From assembly GCA_938030735.1 (NCBI GenBank), contig CALHIM010000007.1, forward strand, positions 1-64,000: a stretch of 64,000 nt of DNA, read 5' to 3'. The stretch is from an uncultured bacterium. Lineage in GTDB: Bacteria; Patescibacteriota; Saccharimonadia; Saccharimonadales; Saccharimonadaceae. The notes beneath the pieces are model-generated. The model was given only the letters and a program-made list of their open reading frames with translations, made no database searches and was not told the origin of the DNA. Both the position numbers and the translations under genes were made by a program. The stretch's first letter is position 1. Every line of letters starts with the position of its first letter. Positions 1-11,005 of the stretch are shown here, piece by piece.

Positions 1-2567
<2,567 letters not shown>

Positions 2568-2761
2568 ATGTCCATATTCACTAAAATAATCTTGTATTAT
2601 TGGCGTGAATGTGGTAGACTTAACTAGTGTTTGGTGATTATCAAAGATAATCGCTAGTCAATCTAAAATCTTGGCATTACCAAAATAATACCAAGGACAT
2701 CGAAACGAGGTTTTGGCTCACCGCTTAGGAATTTGTGGCGAGTTGAAGCACAAAACCTTTT

Positions 2762-2869
2762 TTCGGTGCCCATGGCGCTGGGGAAACACCTGTTCTCATT
2801 CCGAACACAGAAGTTAAGCCCAGTAGCGGCGAGCATACTACGAAAGTGGGAAAATAGCACGGTGCCGAA
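2762..2869 (+). rRNA. rrf: 5S ribosomal RNA
   Basis: The 5' segment TTCGGTGCC and the 3' segment GGTGCCGAA pair to form the closing helix. The internal CATTCCGAACACAGAAGTTAAGCCC block is the 5S signature of loops B and C. It lies about 195 bases after the 23S, as expected for an rRNA operon. The exact ends are estimated to within a few bases. Confidence 0.93.
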
Positions 2870-2873
2870 TTAT

Positions 2874-2906
2874 AAAAAACTCCTCCTAATCGGTGGAGTT
2901 TTTTCG
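2874..2906 (+). terminator. Intrinsic terminator of the rRNA operon
   Basis: A stem formed by ACTCC and GGAGT is flanked by an A-run on the 5' side and T6 on the 3' side, directly after the 5S gene. Confidence 0.8.
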
Positions 2907-2956
2907 TATTAAGATTTGTTGAAAAAATAATTGAGAGTATGATATAATATCGTAAT

Positions 2957-3817
2957 TTATTTAGAACTATTTTTGTATTCAAATAATTCACCTAATTCAA
3001 TAGGAAATATTTTTACTTTTTGGTTATATTTTCGAATTTTATTACTTAATTTATTATATTTTTCAAGAGGAATTTCTATGTGAACAATATCATCAAAAGG
3101 AATATCCTCTAAAGAACGAATCTCAGTTTCGCTAAATATTTTTGGCAATTTTGCAGTTTTGTTCAGGCTTTTAATACCGAGAATTACCGGGAAGTTTTCT
3201 CTAATATCAGAGTATTTTTCAAAAGATTCCCATGTATTTTTACAAGATTTATTTACTTTTCTGCTCCAAGATTTTTTTGAATTTATTTTATTTTTCTCTC
3301 TCCAGTTAAGAATATTCATGAGTGAACGCGGAGCAAGTATCGTATATGCTAAAATATACATTTTTGTGTAATGTCGCACAATCCAAAAAATACTATCGCC
3401 AAAGCGAAAAGTTTTAGGATTCTTAAAATTATGATTATCTGCATAACATCTAGCAATAATTCTTTTATTTACTAGAGATATTGATTTCATACTTAATTTT
3501 TTAGAATAAATAATTAAGTAGTCATCTTGTTGGGTTTTTAATCCATTTTTTAAAATATTATCAAAAATTGGTGTAATATTTCCGCTGGAACTATATTTAA
3601 AGCCTCCAGTTCCGTGCCATAATTTTACATTTATAATACTATTTTTATACTCTTCTAGCTCGTTTTTGGTAAAATTCGGTAAAGTATTCGAAAATTGTTT
3701 TTGAAGCTCTAGAATTGTCTTATTTTGTGTCTTAGTTTTTATTGATTTTGGCAAGAAAAATATACAAATTTGCTTAGGTAACTTACGGTAGAACTTATTA
3801 TTTATTCGAAAAAACAT
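2957..3817 (-). CDS. Unknown protein with ADP-ribosyltransferase-like motifs
   Basis: A 286-residue protein. Near residue 67 it carries LWHGTG followed by an I-x-x-I-L-K-N-G-L segment, the pattern that opens many ADP-ribosyltransferase folds (H-G-T, then a helix and NGL). Near residue 230 it has ETEIRSLEDIPFDDIVHIEI, where a catalytic Glu strand could lie. The start was chosen at 3817 because a minus-strand TTGTAT / 17 bp / TATAAT promoter ends 6 bases before this ATG, the leaderless spacing used elsewhere in the window. A longer frame up to 3904 would run into the divergent promoter of the next gene. The ART assignment is an inference from motifs. It could be a toxin or a KptA-like RNA repair enzyme. 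No antitoxin partner is obvious. Confidence 0.55.
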   Translation of the reverse strand: MFFRINNKFYRKLPKQICIFFLPKSIKTKTQNKTILELQKQFSNTLPNFTKNELEEYKNSIINVKLWHGTGGFKYSSSGNITPIFDNILKNGLKTQQDDYLIIYSKKLSMKSISLVNKRIIARCYADNHNFKNPKTFRFGDSIFWIVRHYTKMYILAYTILAPRSLMNILNWREKNKINSKKSWSRKVNKSCKNTWESFEKYSDIRENFPVILGIKSLNKTAKLPKIFSETEIRSLEDIPFDDIVHIEIPLEKYNKLSNKIRKYNQKVKIFPIELGELFEYKNSSK

Positions 3818-3890
3818 AAGAAAATTATAACATAAACAGATTAGAAATACAAAAATATTATAATAAAATAAAAAAGCTCTTATGTAAATA

Positions 3891-3919
3891 TTGACAAAAA
3901 GCATAAGTTGTGCTATAAT
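3891..3919 (+). promoter_or_regulatory. Promoter with extended -10 for the KGG-repeat gene
   Basis: TTGACA at 3891-3896, a 17-bp spacer, and TATAAT at 3914-3919 preceded by TGC. The sequence GCATAAGTT lies in the spacer and also occurs near other promoters in this window. Confidence 0.85.
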
Positions 3920-3969
3920 TAAAACATAATCAAAAATAGATTAGATTTTAATAAAACAAAGGAGATTAA

Positions 3970-4221
3970 ATGGCCGGAACAAAGGCGGGCGGCGCAAAGG
4001 CAGCTGCAACTAATAAAGCAAAATATGGAAAAGATTTTTATTCACGAATTGGGCAAAAAGGCGGTAAAAATGGAACAACTGGTGGATTTGCTGCAAACCG
4101 TGAACTTGCAAAAATCGCAGGACAAAAGGGCGGTCGAATTAGCCGTCGTGGTCCAGCTACAACAAAAATTTCAATGACTGACGAATCTGAAGAATCAAAA
4201 ATTGAAGTTCGTGTAGCTTAA
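3970..4221 (+). CDS. KGG-repeat stress-associated small protein
   Basis: An 83-residue basic protein with two copies of a G-Q-K-G-G motif: IGQKGGKNG near residue 27 and AGQKGGRISRR near residue 50. This matches the short hydrophilic repeat of general stress proteins of the KGG/con-10 type. The N-terminus is rich in Ala, Gly and Lys. The start has a strong AAAGGAG site at a good distance, and the promoter is near consensus, so expression is probably high. In other bacteria such proteins are associated with stress or dormancy; their biochemical role is not established. Confidence 0.75.
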   Translation: MAGTKAGGAKAAATNKAKYGKDFYSRIGQKGGKNGTTGGFAANRELAKIAGQKGGRISRRGPATTKISMTDESEESKIEVRVA

Positions 4222-4235
4222 AAAGATATACAAAT

Positions 4236-4270
4236 AAAATCACGCTTTCAGAATATTGCGTGATTTTATT
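4236..4270. terminator. Bidirectional terminator
   Basis: AAATCACGC and GCGTGATTT form a stem with A/T runs on both sides, between convergent genes. The 3' arm overlaps the stop codon of the minus-strand metallopeptidase gene. Confidence 0.75.
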
Positions 4271-4718
4271 TTATTTTTCGCCGTAAACTTTTAAAACGAG
4301 AATCGTTATTTTGCCAGATAGTTCCGCAGGCAGGGCATTTATACGTTAAATCTTTTTGTTGAAAACCATTTAGTTTGCATTTTGGGCAGAGGCTTCTTTT
4401 ATGTAGCCAATCTCGATAAGTGTCAAGCTTGCTTTCAGCTAAATTCGAACTAAAACAAAACCCATATTGACTTACAAGGTTATTTCGAACGAGCTCCCAA
4501 GCCTCGGACTCCATTTTAAGGAGCTCAATATCAAGCCAAAAATCTTCGTGGCCAAGTAATGCATGAGCTAATTCATGCAAAATTAATAGATGAAAATTTG
4601 AAGATTCTGGTTCGAAAAAAATTGTATTTTCTTTCTTTGACCAATAGAAATCATCACTTTCTTCGAAATTGAATTGAGGAAAGTCTGTGCGCAATTTTTC
4701 AACAAATTCCAAATTCAT
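4266..4718 (-). CDS. M78 (ImmA/IrrE)-like metallopeptidase with C-terminal zinc ribbon
   Basis: A 150-residue protein. HELAH at residues 48-52 is the zinc-binding HEXXH motif, and Glu70 or Glu72 downstream could be the third ligand. The C-terminal part has CPKC (111-114) and CPAC (128-131), a zinc ribbon of SprT-like proteins. The family therefore lies between ImmA/IrrE and SprT-like peptidases. The start codon overlaps the stop of the upstream ROK kinase gene by one base (TAATG), so translation is probably coupled. The substrate is unknown. SprT-like members act on DNA-protein crosslinks, and ImmA-like members cleave repressors. Confidence 0.7.
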   Translation of the reverse strand: MNLEFVEKLRTDFPQFNFEESDDFYWSKKENTIFFEPESSNFHLLILHELAHALLGHEDFWLDIELLKMESEAWELVRNNLVSQYGFCFSSNLAESKLDTYRDWLHKRSLCPKCKLNGFQQKDLTYKCPACGTIWQNNDSRFKSLRRKIK

Positions 4719-5542
4719 TAAAAATTCAACGCCTCTTTTGCAGATTCAAAACAGCCATAAATTACTGCTTCGCGCGGTTTTTGAGCTTGAATAATTTTTG
4801 GGCAAGAAATTCCTTCGGGCAGGTTTTCGCGAACAATTTGTTCTAGAAAAAGATCAAATTTTTTGAAATTTTCACCAAGGCTACCACCAATAATAATTAC
4901 CTCTGGCTGAATTACTGGAATTATCACTAAAAATCCGCGCGAAATTCTATCGGCAATATTTTGCCATTGTCGTGGTTTTGAAATCTCACTCGCATATTTG
5001 CCATAAACATTAAAAATTGCCCGTGCGCTTGCAAATTCTTCCCATTCTCGCACTCGGCCATCAAATTCAATTGGGATTCGTCCAATTTCGCTATTTTTTA
5101 GGCCTTGGTTGATTTTTCCATCTGTTATTATTCCTGAACCAATTCCCGTTGAAAGTGTAACATAAAGAATATTTTGAGCTTTATTTTTGATTTTTTTACT
5201 TTCGAAAAGTCCAGCAAGATTGGCATCGTTTTCAACTAAAATTTTAATATTCGGAAAGAGTTCTGAAAGCTCGGCTTTTACATTAAAATTCTGCCAGCGT
5301 AAATTTTTTGCCCACAAAATTATGCCACTTTCAATAATTCCAGGTTCGGCACAAGAAATTGCTTGGATTTCACCCGCTTCTAGTTGTTTCGAAAATTCTT
5401 TTTTAATAACTTTTTCAATAATTTTAAGATATTTTTGCTGAGATTTTGGCGTTTGGAATTCGAAAGATTTTAAAAGTTTGCCTTCTTTTGAAAATCCTGC
5501 CAATAAAGTTTTTGTTCCACCCGTATCAATTGCAATAATCAT
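4718..5542 (-). CDS. ROK-family sugar kinase-like protein
   Basis: A 274-residue protein of the actin-like ATPase fold. The phosphate-1 loop is AIDTGGTKT at the N-terminus. VENDANLAGLFE near residue 105 holds the likely catalytic Asp. VTLSTGIGSGI near residue 130 is the phosphate-2 loop, and VIIIGGSLGENF near residue 223 is the adenosine loop. ROK kinases usually phosphorylate glucose, mannose or N-acetyl amino sugars. The family zinc site (two spaced Cys-x-Cys-G-x-x-G-Cys cysteines) is absent; IGRIPIEFDGRVREWEEF lies there instead. Transcription appears leaderless: TTGAAT / 17 bp / TAAAAT ends 6 bases before the ATG. The sugar substrate cannot be told. Confidence 0.8.
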   Translation of the reverse strand: MIIAIDTGGTKTLLAGFSKEGKLLKSFEFQTPKSQQKYLKIIEKVIKKEFSKQLEAGEIQAISCAEPGIIESGIILWAKNLRWQNFNVKAELSELFPNIKILVENDANLAGLFESKKIKNKAQNILYVTLSTGIGSGIITDGKINQGLKNSEIGRIPIEFDGRVREWEEFASARAIFNVYGKYASEISKPRQWQNIADRISRGFLVIIPVIQPEVIIIGGSLGENFKKFDLFLEQIVRENLPEGISCPKIIQAQKPREAVIYGCFESAKEALNF

Positions 5543-5548
5543 AACTCT

Positions 5549-5577
5549 ATTTTACGATGAAAAAAATAAAAATTCAA
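5549..5577 (-). promoter_or_regulatory. Leaderless promoter of the ROK kinase gene
   Basis: On the minus strand: TTGAAT at 5577-5572, a 17-bp spacer, TAAAAT at 5554-5549, then 6 bases and the ATG at 5542. Confidence 0.75.
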
Positions 5578-5590
5578 CCTTTTAAAACGC

Positions 5591-5619
5591 TTGATTTTTT
5601 TAGCTAAAAATGTTAAAAT
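5591..5619 (+). promoter_or_regulatory. Promoter of rpsA
   Basis: TTGATT at 5591-5596, 17-bp spacer, TAAAAT at 5614-5619. This predicts a leader of about 70 bases before rpsA. Confidence 0.7.
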
Positions 5620-5694
5620 GGTAGCAATCTATTGGGCAGGTTAATTTTAGCTATGTTCAAAGAAATACAATTAAGGAAGGAGTCTTAAAGACTA

Positions 5695-6762
5695 ATGGCA
5701 ACAGCCAAAAAAATAACAATGGACGAATTGTTGGCGTCTACTCCAGAGAGCGTAAACCAACTAAACCAAGGCGAAACTGTTGAAGGAACAATTCTTTCAG
5801 TTCGCAAACACGAGATTTTGATTGACTTAGGAGCGAAAGGTGTTGGATTTGTTCCTCGCCGAGAAGCTGGTCATTCAAAAAACCTTGTTGAAGGTGAAAC
5901 AGTAACAGCAAGTGTTGTTGATACTGAAATGGACAACGGAATGTCGTTGCTTTCTCTTCGAAAAGCTGCAAAAGATCGCGGTTGGGAAGAAGTTATCGAA
6001 AAAATGGAAAATGGTGAAATTATCGAAATTATTCCATTTGATGCTAACCGAGGTGGTTTGCTAGTTGAATATGAAGGAATTCGCGGATTCTTACCTGTTT
6101 CTCAACTTTCAGCAGAACACTACCCACGAGTTGGCGCAAGCGACAAAGATGAGATTTTGAGCCGATTGAATGCGCTTATTGATAAGCCAATCAACGTTCG
6201 AATTCTTGATGCAGACCGCAAAACTAATAAACTTATCTTTAGTGAAAAAGAGGCTATCAAAGATGGCTTAAATGAACGATTTGATAGCTTGAAAATTGGA
6301 GATGAAGTTGAAGGTGTTGCAACTGGCGTTGTAGATTTTGGCGTTTTTGTAAATATTGAAGGAATTGAAGGTTTGGTCCACATTTCTGAAATTTCTTGGG
6401 AACGCGTAAATAATCCAAAAGATTATGTAAAAATCGGTGATACAATTAAGGCAAAAATTATCGCAATTGATAAAGATCGCCTAAGCCTTTCAATGAAACA
6501 ACTAACTGAAGACCCTTGGCTTTCAGAGGTTGAGCAATTTAAAAAAGGTTCAAGTGTTGAAGGAACTGTAACACGAATTACGCCATTTGGTGCTTTCGTA
6601 AAAATCAGCCCAGCAATTGAAGCTCTTGTTCATGTTTCAGAACTTGGCAAAGGAAACGATATTAACCCAGAAAATATCTTTACTCTAAATGAGCGTAAAG
6701 AATTTGTAGTTATTGATATCGATAAAGAGAATCGAAAAATTTCTCTTAGCCTTGCAAAATAA
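5695..6762 (+). CDS. rpsA: 30S ribosomal protein S1
   Basis: A 355-residue protein with four S1 (OB-fold) domains at about residues 22-90, 95-185, 190-268 and 277-355. The third and fourth carry the typical DFGVFVNIEGIEGLVHISEIS and PFGAFVKI...ALVHVSEL cores. E. coli S1 has six domains; four is common in Gram-positive and CPR lineages. The protein binds mRNA at the 30S platform. The start has an AAGGAG site, and a short AGTCT/AGACT inverted repeat lies between that site and the ATG, which could mask the site. infB follows about 95 bases downstream. Confidence 0.93.
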   Translation: MATAKKITMDELLASTPESVNQLNQGETVEGTILSVRKHEILIDLGAKGVGFVPRREAGHSKNLVEGETVTASVVDTEMDNGMSLLSLRKAAKDRGWEEVIEKMENGEIIEIIPFDANRGGLLVEYEGIRGFLPVSQLSAEHYPRVGASDKDEILSRLNALIDKPINVRILDADRKTNKLIFSEKEAIKDGLNERFDSLKIGDEVEGVATGVVDFGVFVNIEGIEGLVHISEISWERVNNPKDYVKIGDTIKAKIIAIDKDRLSLSMKQLTEDPWLSEVEQFKKGSSVEGTVTRITPFGAFVKISPAIEALVHVSELGKGNDINPENIFTLNERKEFVVIDIDKENRKISLSLAK

Positions 6763-6779
6763 TTCAAAATTATTCTTGC

Positions 6780-6826
6780 GCTGAATAGTCGGAAATCGGT
6801 TTTAAAATCGGTTTCCGAACTTCAGC
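6780..6826 (+). promoter_or_regulatory. Large hairpin in the rpsA-infB intergenic region
   Basis: GCTGAA (6780) pairs with TTCAGC (6821), and inside it TCGGAAA pairs with TTTCCGA. No T-run follows, so it is not a standard terminator. It may be an mRNA-processing or stability element, or a weak attenuator. Confidence 0.4.
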
Positions 6827-6857
6827 TTAAGAAAAATAAAAAACCAGAGGAGGTTGT

Positions 6858-8645
6858 ATGAGTCAGAAGAAAATCGTAAATATCACAGATTCAATTACTG
6901 TTGATGAGCTAGCTGGAGCTTTAAATCTCCCTGTTACAACTTTGATTGGTGAGCTTTTTAAGAATGGAATTGTTGCAACTATTAATCAACGAATTGATTT
7001 CGAAACTGCCGTGATTGTGGTTGAAGAACTTGGTTTAAAAGATGTTGAACTTAAGAAAAAAGCAAAAGCCGATGTTGTGACTTCTCGATTACAGAAAATG
7101 CATGAAGTTTCTGAAAATGCAAAACCTCGGCCACCAATTGTGGCGGTAATGGGGCATGTTGATCATGGAAAAACTACACTTCTTGATACAATTCTCGGTA
7201 CAAAAACTGTTTCTGGCGAGGCTGGTGGAATTACTCAGCATATTTCAGCCTATCAAACTGAAAGAAAAGGCCGAAAAATTACACTTCTTGACACACCAGG
7301 ACATGAGGCTTTTGCGGCACTTCGCCAACACGGAGCAACTTTAACTGACGTTGTAATTATTGTTGTTGCGGCCGATGACGGTGTTAAACCTCAAACTATT
7401 GAAGCAATTAGATTTGCTCAAAATGCCAACGCAAAAATTGTTGTTGCAATCAATAAGATGGATAAAGACACTGCAAACAAAGATCGCGTAATGGCAGAGC
7501 TTTCTGAACGTGGATTGATCCCAGAGGAGTGGGGTGGTGATGTTACTATGGTGCCAATCTCGGCAAAAAATGGTGATGGGATTGATGACCTTCTTGATAT
7601 GGTTATTTTAACTGCTGATTTAGAGGAATTGCGCGCTGATGTTGATATTCCTGCTGAAGGCTTGGTGATTGAGTCGCATATGGAGGTCGGGAAAGGCTCA
7701 GTTGTTTCTCTTCTTGTTGAACATGGAGAATTGAAACAAGGTGGATTTTTAGTTGCTGGAACAACTTACGCAAAAGTTCGAACCCTTCAAGACTACAAAG
7801 GGGGAGCTCTTAGATCTGCAGGCCCTTCAACTCCTGTAACTGTAACTGGCTTCAAAGAGCTACCACAATTTGGTGATGTTTTTAAGGTGGTAAAAAATGA
7901 GAAAGAGGCTCGAAATCTTGCTCAAAAGGCTAAAATTGAGGCTGCTCAAAATGCTGCAACCGCCAATGTTACTGGTGCAGATTTATTAAAAATGATGAAC
8001 CAGAAACATGATGCTGAAGATTTCAATATCGTAATTAAAGCCGATGTTCAAGGTTCGCTTACATCTGTATCGGACAGTTTGCGTTTGATTGAAACTGGTG
8101 GTGAAGTTAACCTAAATGTTGTAAGTAGCGGAATTGGAAACATTACTGAAAATGACATTCACTTAGCTGCTGCTGGCGAAAAAACAATTATTTATGGATT
8201 TAACGTTGAACTTCCACCCGCAATCAAAAAAATCGCTACTCGTGACCGCGTTGAAGTTCGAATTTATAAAGTTATCTATGAGCTTCTTGACGATGCTCGT
8301 GCTGAAATGGAAAAACTTCTTGTGCCAGAAGTTGTTGAGACTGAAGTTGGTTCGCTGGAAGTTAAAGGCGTTTTCCGCACAATGAAAGAAGAAATCATTG
8401 CTGGTGGAGAAGTTAAATCAGGTCGTGTTTATGCTGGATTGCTAGCTCGCGTAATTCGAAAGAAAGAACAAATTGCTGAAGTTGAAGTTTCGCACGTTCA
8501 GCGCCAGCAACAAGAAGCGAAAGATGTTATTGAGGGTGAAATGTGTGGTCTTTCGTTGAAAACTAAAAAGAAAATCCAGCTTGAAGTTGGTGATAAACTT
8601 GAATTCTTTACCCGTGAAGTTGTTGCTCGTAAACTTAAAGACTAG
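6858..8645 (+). CDS. infB: Translation initiation factor IF-2
   Basis: A 595-residue GTPase that delivers fMet-tRNA to the 30S subunit. An IF2 N-terminal helix-turn-helix module (about 8-60) is followed by the G domain: G1 GHVDHGKTT at 99-106, G3 DTPGHEAF, G4 NKMD. Domain II and the C-terminal domains follow. The long variable N-terminal extension of many IF-2 proteins is missing, making this a short form. The start at 6858 has an AGAGGAGG site. It probably shares a transcription unit with rpsA. Confidence 0.96.
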   Translation: MSQKKIVNITDSITVDELAGALNLPVTTLIGELFKNGIVATINQRIDFETAVIVVEELGLKDVELKKKAKADVVTSRLQKMHEVSENAKPRPPIVAVMGHVDHGKTTLLDTILGTKTVSGEAGGITQHISAYQTERKGRKITLLDTPGHEAFAALRQHGATLTDVVIIVVAADDGVKPQTIEAIRFAQNANAKIVVAINKMDKDTANKDRVMAELSERGLIPEEWGGDVTMVPISAKNGDGIDDLLDMVILTADLEELRADVDIPAEGLVIESHMEVGKGSVVSLLVEHGELKQGGFLVAGTTYAKVRTLQDYKGGALRSAGPSTPVTVTGFKELPQFGDVFKVVKNEKEARNLAQKAKIEAAQNAATANVTGADLLKMMNQKHDAEDFNIVIKADVQGSLTSVSDSLRLIETGGEVNLNVVSSGIGNITENDIHLAAAGEKTIIYGFNVELPPAIKKIATRDRVEVRIYKVIYELLDDARAEMEKLLVPEVVETEVGSLEVKGVFRTMKEEIIAGGEVKSGRVYAGLLARVIRKKEQIAEVEVSHVQRQQQEAKDVIEGEMCGLSLKTKKKIQLEVGDKLEFFTREVVARKLKD

Positions 8646-8663
8646 ATAATATAATAAAATAAT

Positions 8664-8692
8664 TTGAAAAAACATTTTGCTTGTGCTAAAAT
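8664..8692 (+). promoter_or_regulatory. Promoter with extended -10
   Basis: TTGAAA at 8664-8669, 17-bp spacer, TAAAAT at 8687-8692 preceded by TGC. Confidence 0.75.
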
Positions 8693-8719
8693 AGAAATAA
8701 TTAAACAAGGAAAAAGAGA

Positions 8720-9133
8720 ATGTTTCAATTAGACGACAAATTTTTTGAAGGAATTGGCATTGAACGAATGTCTCCGCAAGAAGCAGCAGTTTTTAAACAA
8801 CATGTTCAGGAAGAACTTGAAACTCGTGTTGGCGAGCGCATAACAGATGGATTTTCGAATGAAAGGCTTGAAGAGTTTGAAAAAATTATCGATGACGCTC
8901 CAGGTTTTGTAGATAATTGGCTAATGATTAATGTGCCAGATTTTCGAAACGATCGTGCATTTATAGCGCTAACTCAACAAAATGGTGGGCAAGAAAATCG
9001 CCAAACGATTGCGGAATTTGCTTCAATGAAATGGCTTGAAATCAACCGACCAGATTTTAATCAAATTACAACAATCGTAATGAAGGAAATGCAAGACGAA
9101 CTTAAAGCTAATATTGATAAAATTTTTAGCTAG
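8720..9133 (+). CDS. Small acidic conserved protein, DUF5663-like
   Basis: A 137-residue, predicted mostly helical and acidic protein with no signal peptide or membrane segment. It opens with a hydrophobic-acidic segment (MFQLDDKFFEGIGIERMSPQ) resembling small CPR proteins annotated DUF5663; that family assignment is from memory and tentative. The gene has its own promoter, an AAGGAAAAAGAG ribosome site and its own terminator, so it is a single-gene unit. Function unknown. Confidence 0.6.
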   Translation: MFQLDDKFFEGIGIERMSPQEAAVFKQHVQEELETRVGERITDGFSNERLEEFEKIIDDAPGFVDNWLMINVPDFRNDRAFIALTQQNGGQENRQTIAEFASMKWLEINRPDFNQITTIVMKEMQDELKANIDKIFS

Positions 9134-9138
9134 AATTC

Positions 9139-9169
9139 AAAAAACCGTGCAACTAAACACGGTTTTTTC
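9139..9169 (+). terminator. Intrinsic terminator
   Basis: AAAAACCGTG and CACGGTTTTTT form a 10-bp stem with a T-run. It may act in both directions between convergent genes. Confidence 0.85.
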
Positions 9170-9178
9170 TTTGTAGAA

Positions 9179-10063
9179 TTATTTCAAATAGCCGTTTATA
9201 AAGCTCTGCGCAGTTGTTTCTTTGCCGTTCGGCGTAAGAAGCGTTTTTATTTCTAGAAACTCTCCATCTGCAAATTTGAGCGTTAAAGGTGAATTTTCGG
9301 GGTTCGAGTTTACTACTTTCGCAGTTTTAATAACTACTAAATAGTCATCAATTTGAATCTTACTTTTTGGAAAGATTTCGAAAGCTCGAATTTGTTGTTC
9401 TGCTTGTTTTGTGGTTTGATTTTCTGGATTTAGAATTGAATCACTTTTTTTAAGAAGCTTGCAATATTCGGCTAATGAATTATCTTGTTTCTCGCCTTTT
9501 AGCTCACCAGAGATAATCTTTGGTAAATCTCGCACCAACATTTCAGCGCCAATCTTACCGCAAATTTCATAAAGCTCACTGGCAGTTTCTGTTTTCGAAA
9601 GTTTAATTTCTTCTTGCGAATAAATATCGCCAGCGTCCATTTCTTTTGAGAGTTTCATTAGCGAAACGCCAGTTTTTGTATCACCATTTAAAATTACGCT
9701 TTCAATTGGGCTTGGCCCGCGGTATTTTGGCAAAAGTGAAGGGTGAACGTTTACTATTGCGGGCGTGAACAGATCAATGATTTCTTGCGGAATGATTCGC
9801 CCAAACGAAACTAAAACACCCACTGGATTTTCGAAAGTTTTCACAAAATCAACAATTTCACCCATTTTTTGTGGTTGAAGAACGGGAATTTTAAATTTTT
9901 CGCCAATTTTCTTAACTTTTGGCGATTGAAGTTTTTGGCCGCGACCTTTTTTGGAATCTGGTTTAGTGATAATTCCAGCAACTTCGAAACCTTCATCAAT
10001 AAGTTTTTGGAGTGAAACGGCCGAAAAATCTTCCGTACCAAAGAAAATTATAGGATTTTTCAA
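9179..10063 (-). CDS. fmt: Methionyl-tRNA formyltransferase
   Basis: A 294-residue enzyme that formylates Met-tRNA-fMet using 10-formyl-tetrahydrofolate. The N-terminus (IIFFGTEDFSAVSLQKL) and the central VNVHPSLLPKYRGPSPI segment contain the catalytic N-x-H-x-S-L-L-P-x-Y-R-G motif. MDAGDIY follows at the expected distance. The C-terminal tRNA-binding domain is present but short. It directly follows def on the minus strand with no gap, the classic fmt-def pairing for starting and processing protein synthesis. Confidence 0.95.
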   Translation of the reverse strand: MKNPIIFFGTEDFSAVSLQKLIDEGFEVAGIITKPDSKKGRGQKLQSPKVKKIGEKFKIPVLQPQKMGEIVDFVKTFENPVGVLVSFGRIIPQEIIDLFTPAIVNVHPSLLPKYRGPSPIESVILNGDTKTGVSLMKLSKEMDAGDIYSQEEIKLSKTETASELYEICGKIGAEMLVRDLPKIISGELKGEKQDNSLAEYCKLLKKSDSILNPENQTTKQAEQQIRAFEIFPKSKIQIDDYLVVIKTAKVVNSNPENSPLTLKFADGEFLEIKTLLTPNGKETTAQSFINGYLK

Positions 10064-10645
10064 CTATAAATCCTCCCATAAATCAGAGTTATTTTTGATG
10101 TCTTTCTCGTAGTTTAGTGGCTGTAATTCTCCATCTTCATCTAAACGGTAAAACGCGTCTTTTTTGTCGCGAATATGGTCGATAAAGAGAATGCCGTTTG
10201 TGTGGTCAATTTCATGCTGAAGAACGCGGGCAAGAAAATCTTCGGCCTTAATTCTAACTTCATTTCCATAAATATCAAGCGCTTTAACGCGAATTTTTGA
10301 AGCTCGCGGAACTTTGCCATAAATTCCTTTAATTGAAAGGCAGCCTTCGAAATCTTCAACGGTTTTTCCTTCGAATTTTGTAATCTCAGGATTTATTAAA
10401 GCGGTGAATTCCTTGTTATTTTTATCATCTAGATCACTTCGAACGATAATGATTTTATAGAGTTTGTTAATTTGTGGCGCAGCAATTGCAGCTGAAATTT
10501 CGTGCGGGTGCGCCTCTTCCCAGTCAAGGCTGGCATCAACCATATTTTGCACAATTTGACGAACTTCATCTGTGATAACATGCACGCGTTCGCATTTTTT
10601 GCGCAAATTTTGGTTAGGTAAGGTTATGATATCTTCTTTTTTCAT
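10064..10645 (-). CDS. def: Peptide deformylase
   Basis: A 193-residue metalloenzyme that removes the N-formyl group from nascent proteins. Motif 1 is AAIAAPQI near residue 54, a variant of G-x-G-x-A-A-x-Q. Motif 2 is EGCLSI near 99, whose Cys binds the metal. Motif 3 is QHEIDHTNG near 145, the HEXXH-type site. A minus-strand TATAAT box lies 8 bases before the ATG and no Shine-Dalgarno site is visible, so the mRNA is probably leaderless or nearly so. It forms an operon with fmt. Confidence 0.95.
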   Translation of the reverse strand: MKKEDIITLPNQNLRKKCERVHVITDEVRQIVQNMVDASLDWEEAHPHEISAAIAAPQINKLYKIIIVRSDLDDKNNKEFTALINPEITKFEGKTVEDFEGCLSIKGIYGKVPRASKIRVKALDIYGNEVRIKAEDFLARVLQHEIDHTNGILFIDHIRDKKDAFYRLDEDGELQPLNYEKDIKNNSDLWEDL

Positions 10646-10690
10646 TATTTTTTATTATACCATTTTTAGGGTAAAAAAGCTATAAAATTA

Positions 10691-10719
10691 TTGATTTTTA
10701 GATTTAATTATGATAGGAT
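10691..10719 (+). promoter_or_regulatory. Promoter of a small basic protein gene
   Basis: TTGATT at 10691-10696, 17-bp spacer, TAGGAT at 10714-10719. Confidence 0.55.
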
Positions 10720-10794
10720 TAAAACCAGATATTTAAAATGACAAATATTTCGAATGAGCTAAGAATGCTCCGCACTTTAGAAAGAGGTGGTTAT

Positions 10795-10950
10795 ATGGCT
10801 GATAAGAAGCATGACAAGAGTGGTTGGATTTCTCAATTAAAATCACATAAAAAGAAAACCAATACTCGCAGCGATGGTTCCTCCAAGAAGTTTAAAGGGA
10901 CTAATAAGCATATTTCAGAAGGTATTAAGTATAATACTCGAAGAAAGTAG
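10795..10950 (+). CDS. Small basic protein of unknown function
   Basis: A 51-residue, Lys/Ser-rich protein (MADKKHDKSGWISQLKSHKK at the start). The ATG at 10795 was preferred over the upstream in-frame ATG at 10738 because an AAAGAGGTGG site lies just before it. Its high charge suggests nucleic-acid or ribosome binding, but no known family is recognised. A strong terminator follows. Confidence 0.5.
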   Translation: MADKKHDKSGWISQLKSHKKKTNTRSDGSSKKFKGTNKHISEGIKYNTRRK

Positions 10951-10960
10951 TCTCAAGGTT

Positions 10961-10988
10961 AACGAGCTATATAGCTCGTTTTTATTTT
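10961..10988 (+). terminator. Intrinsic terminator
   Basis: A perfect palindrome, AACGAGCTATATAGCTCGTT, is followed by a T-rich run. Confidence 0.85.
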
Positions 10989-11005
10989 AAAGAGAAAGGT
11001 TAATT

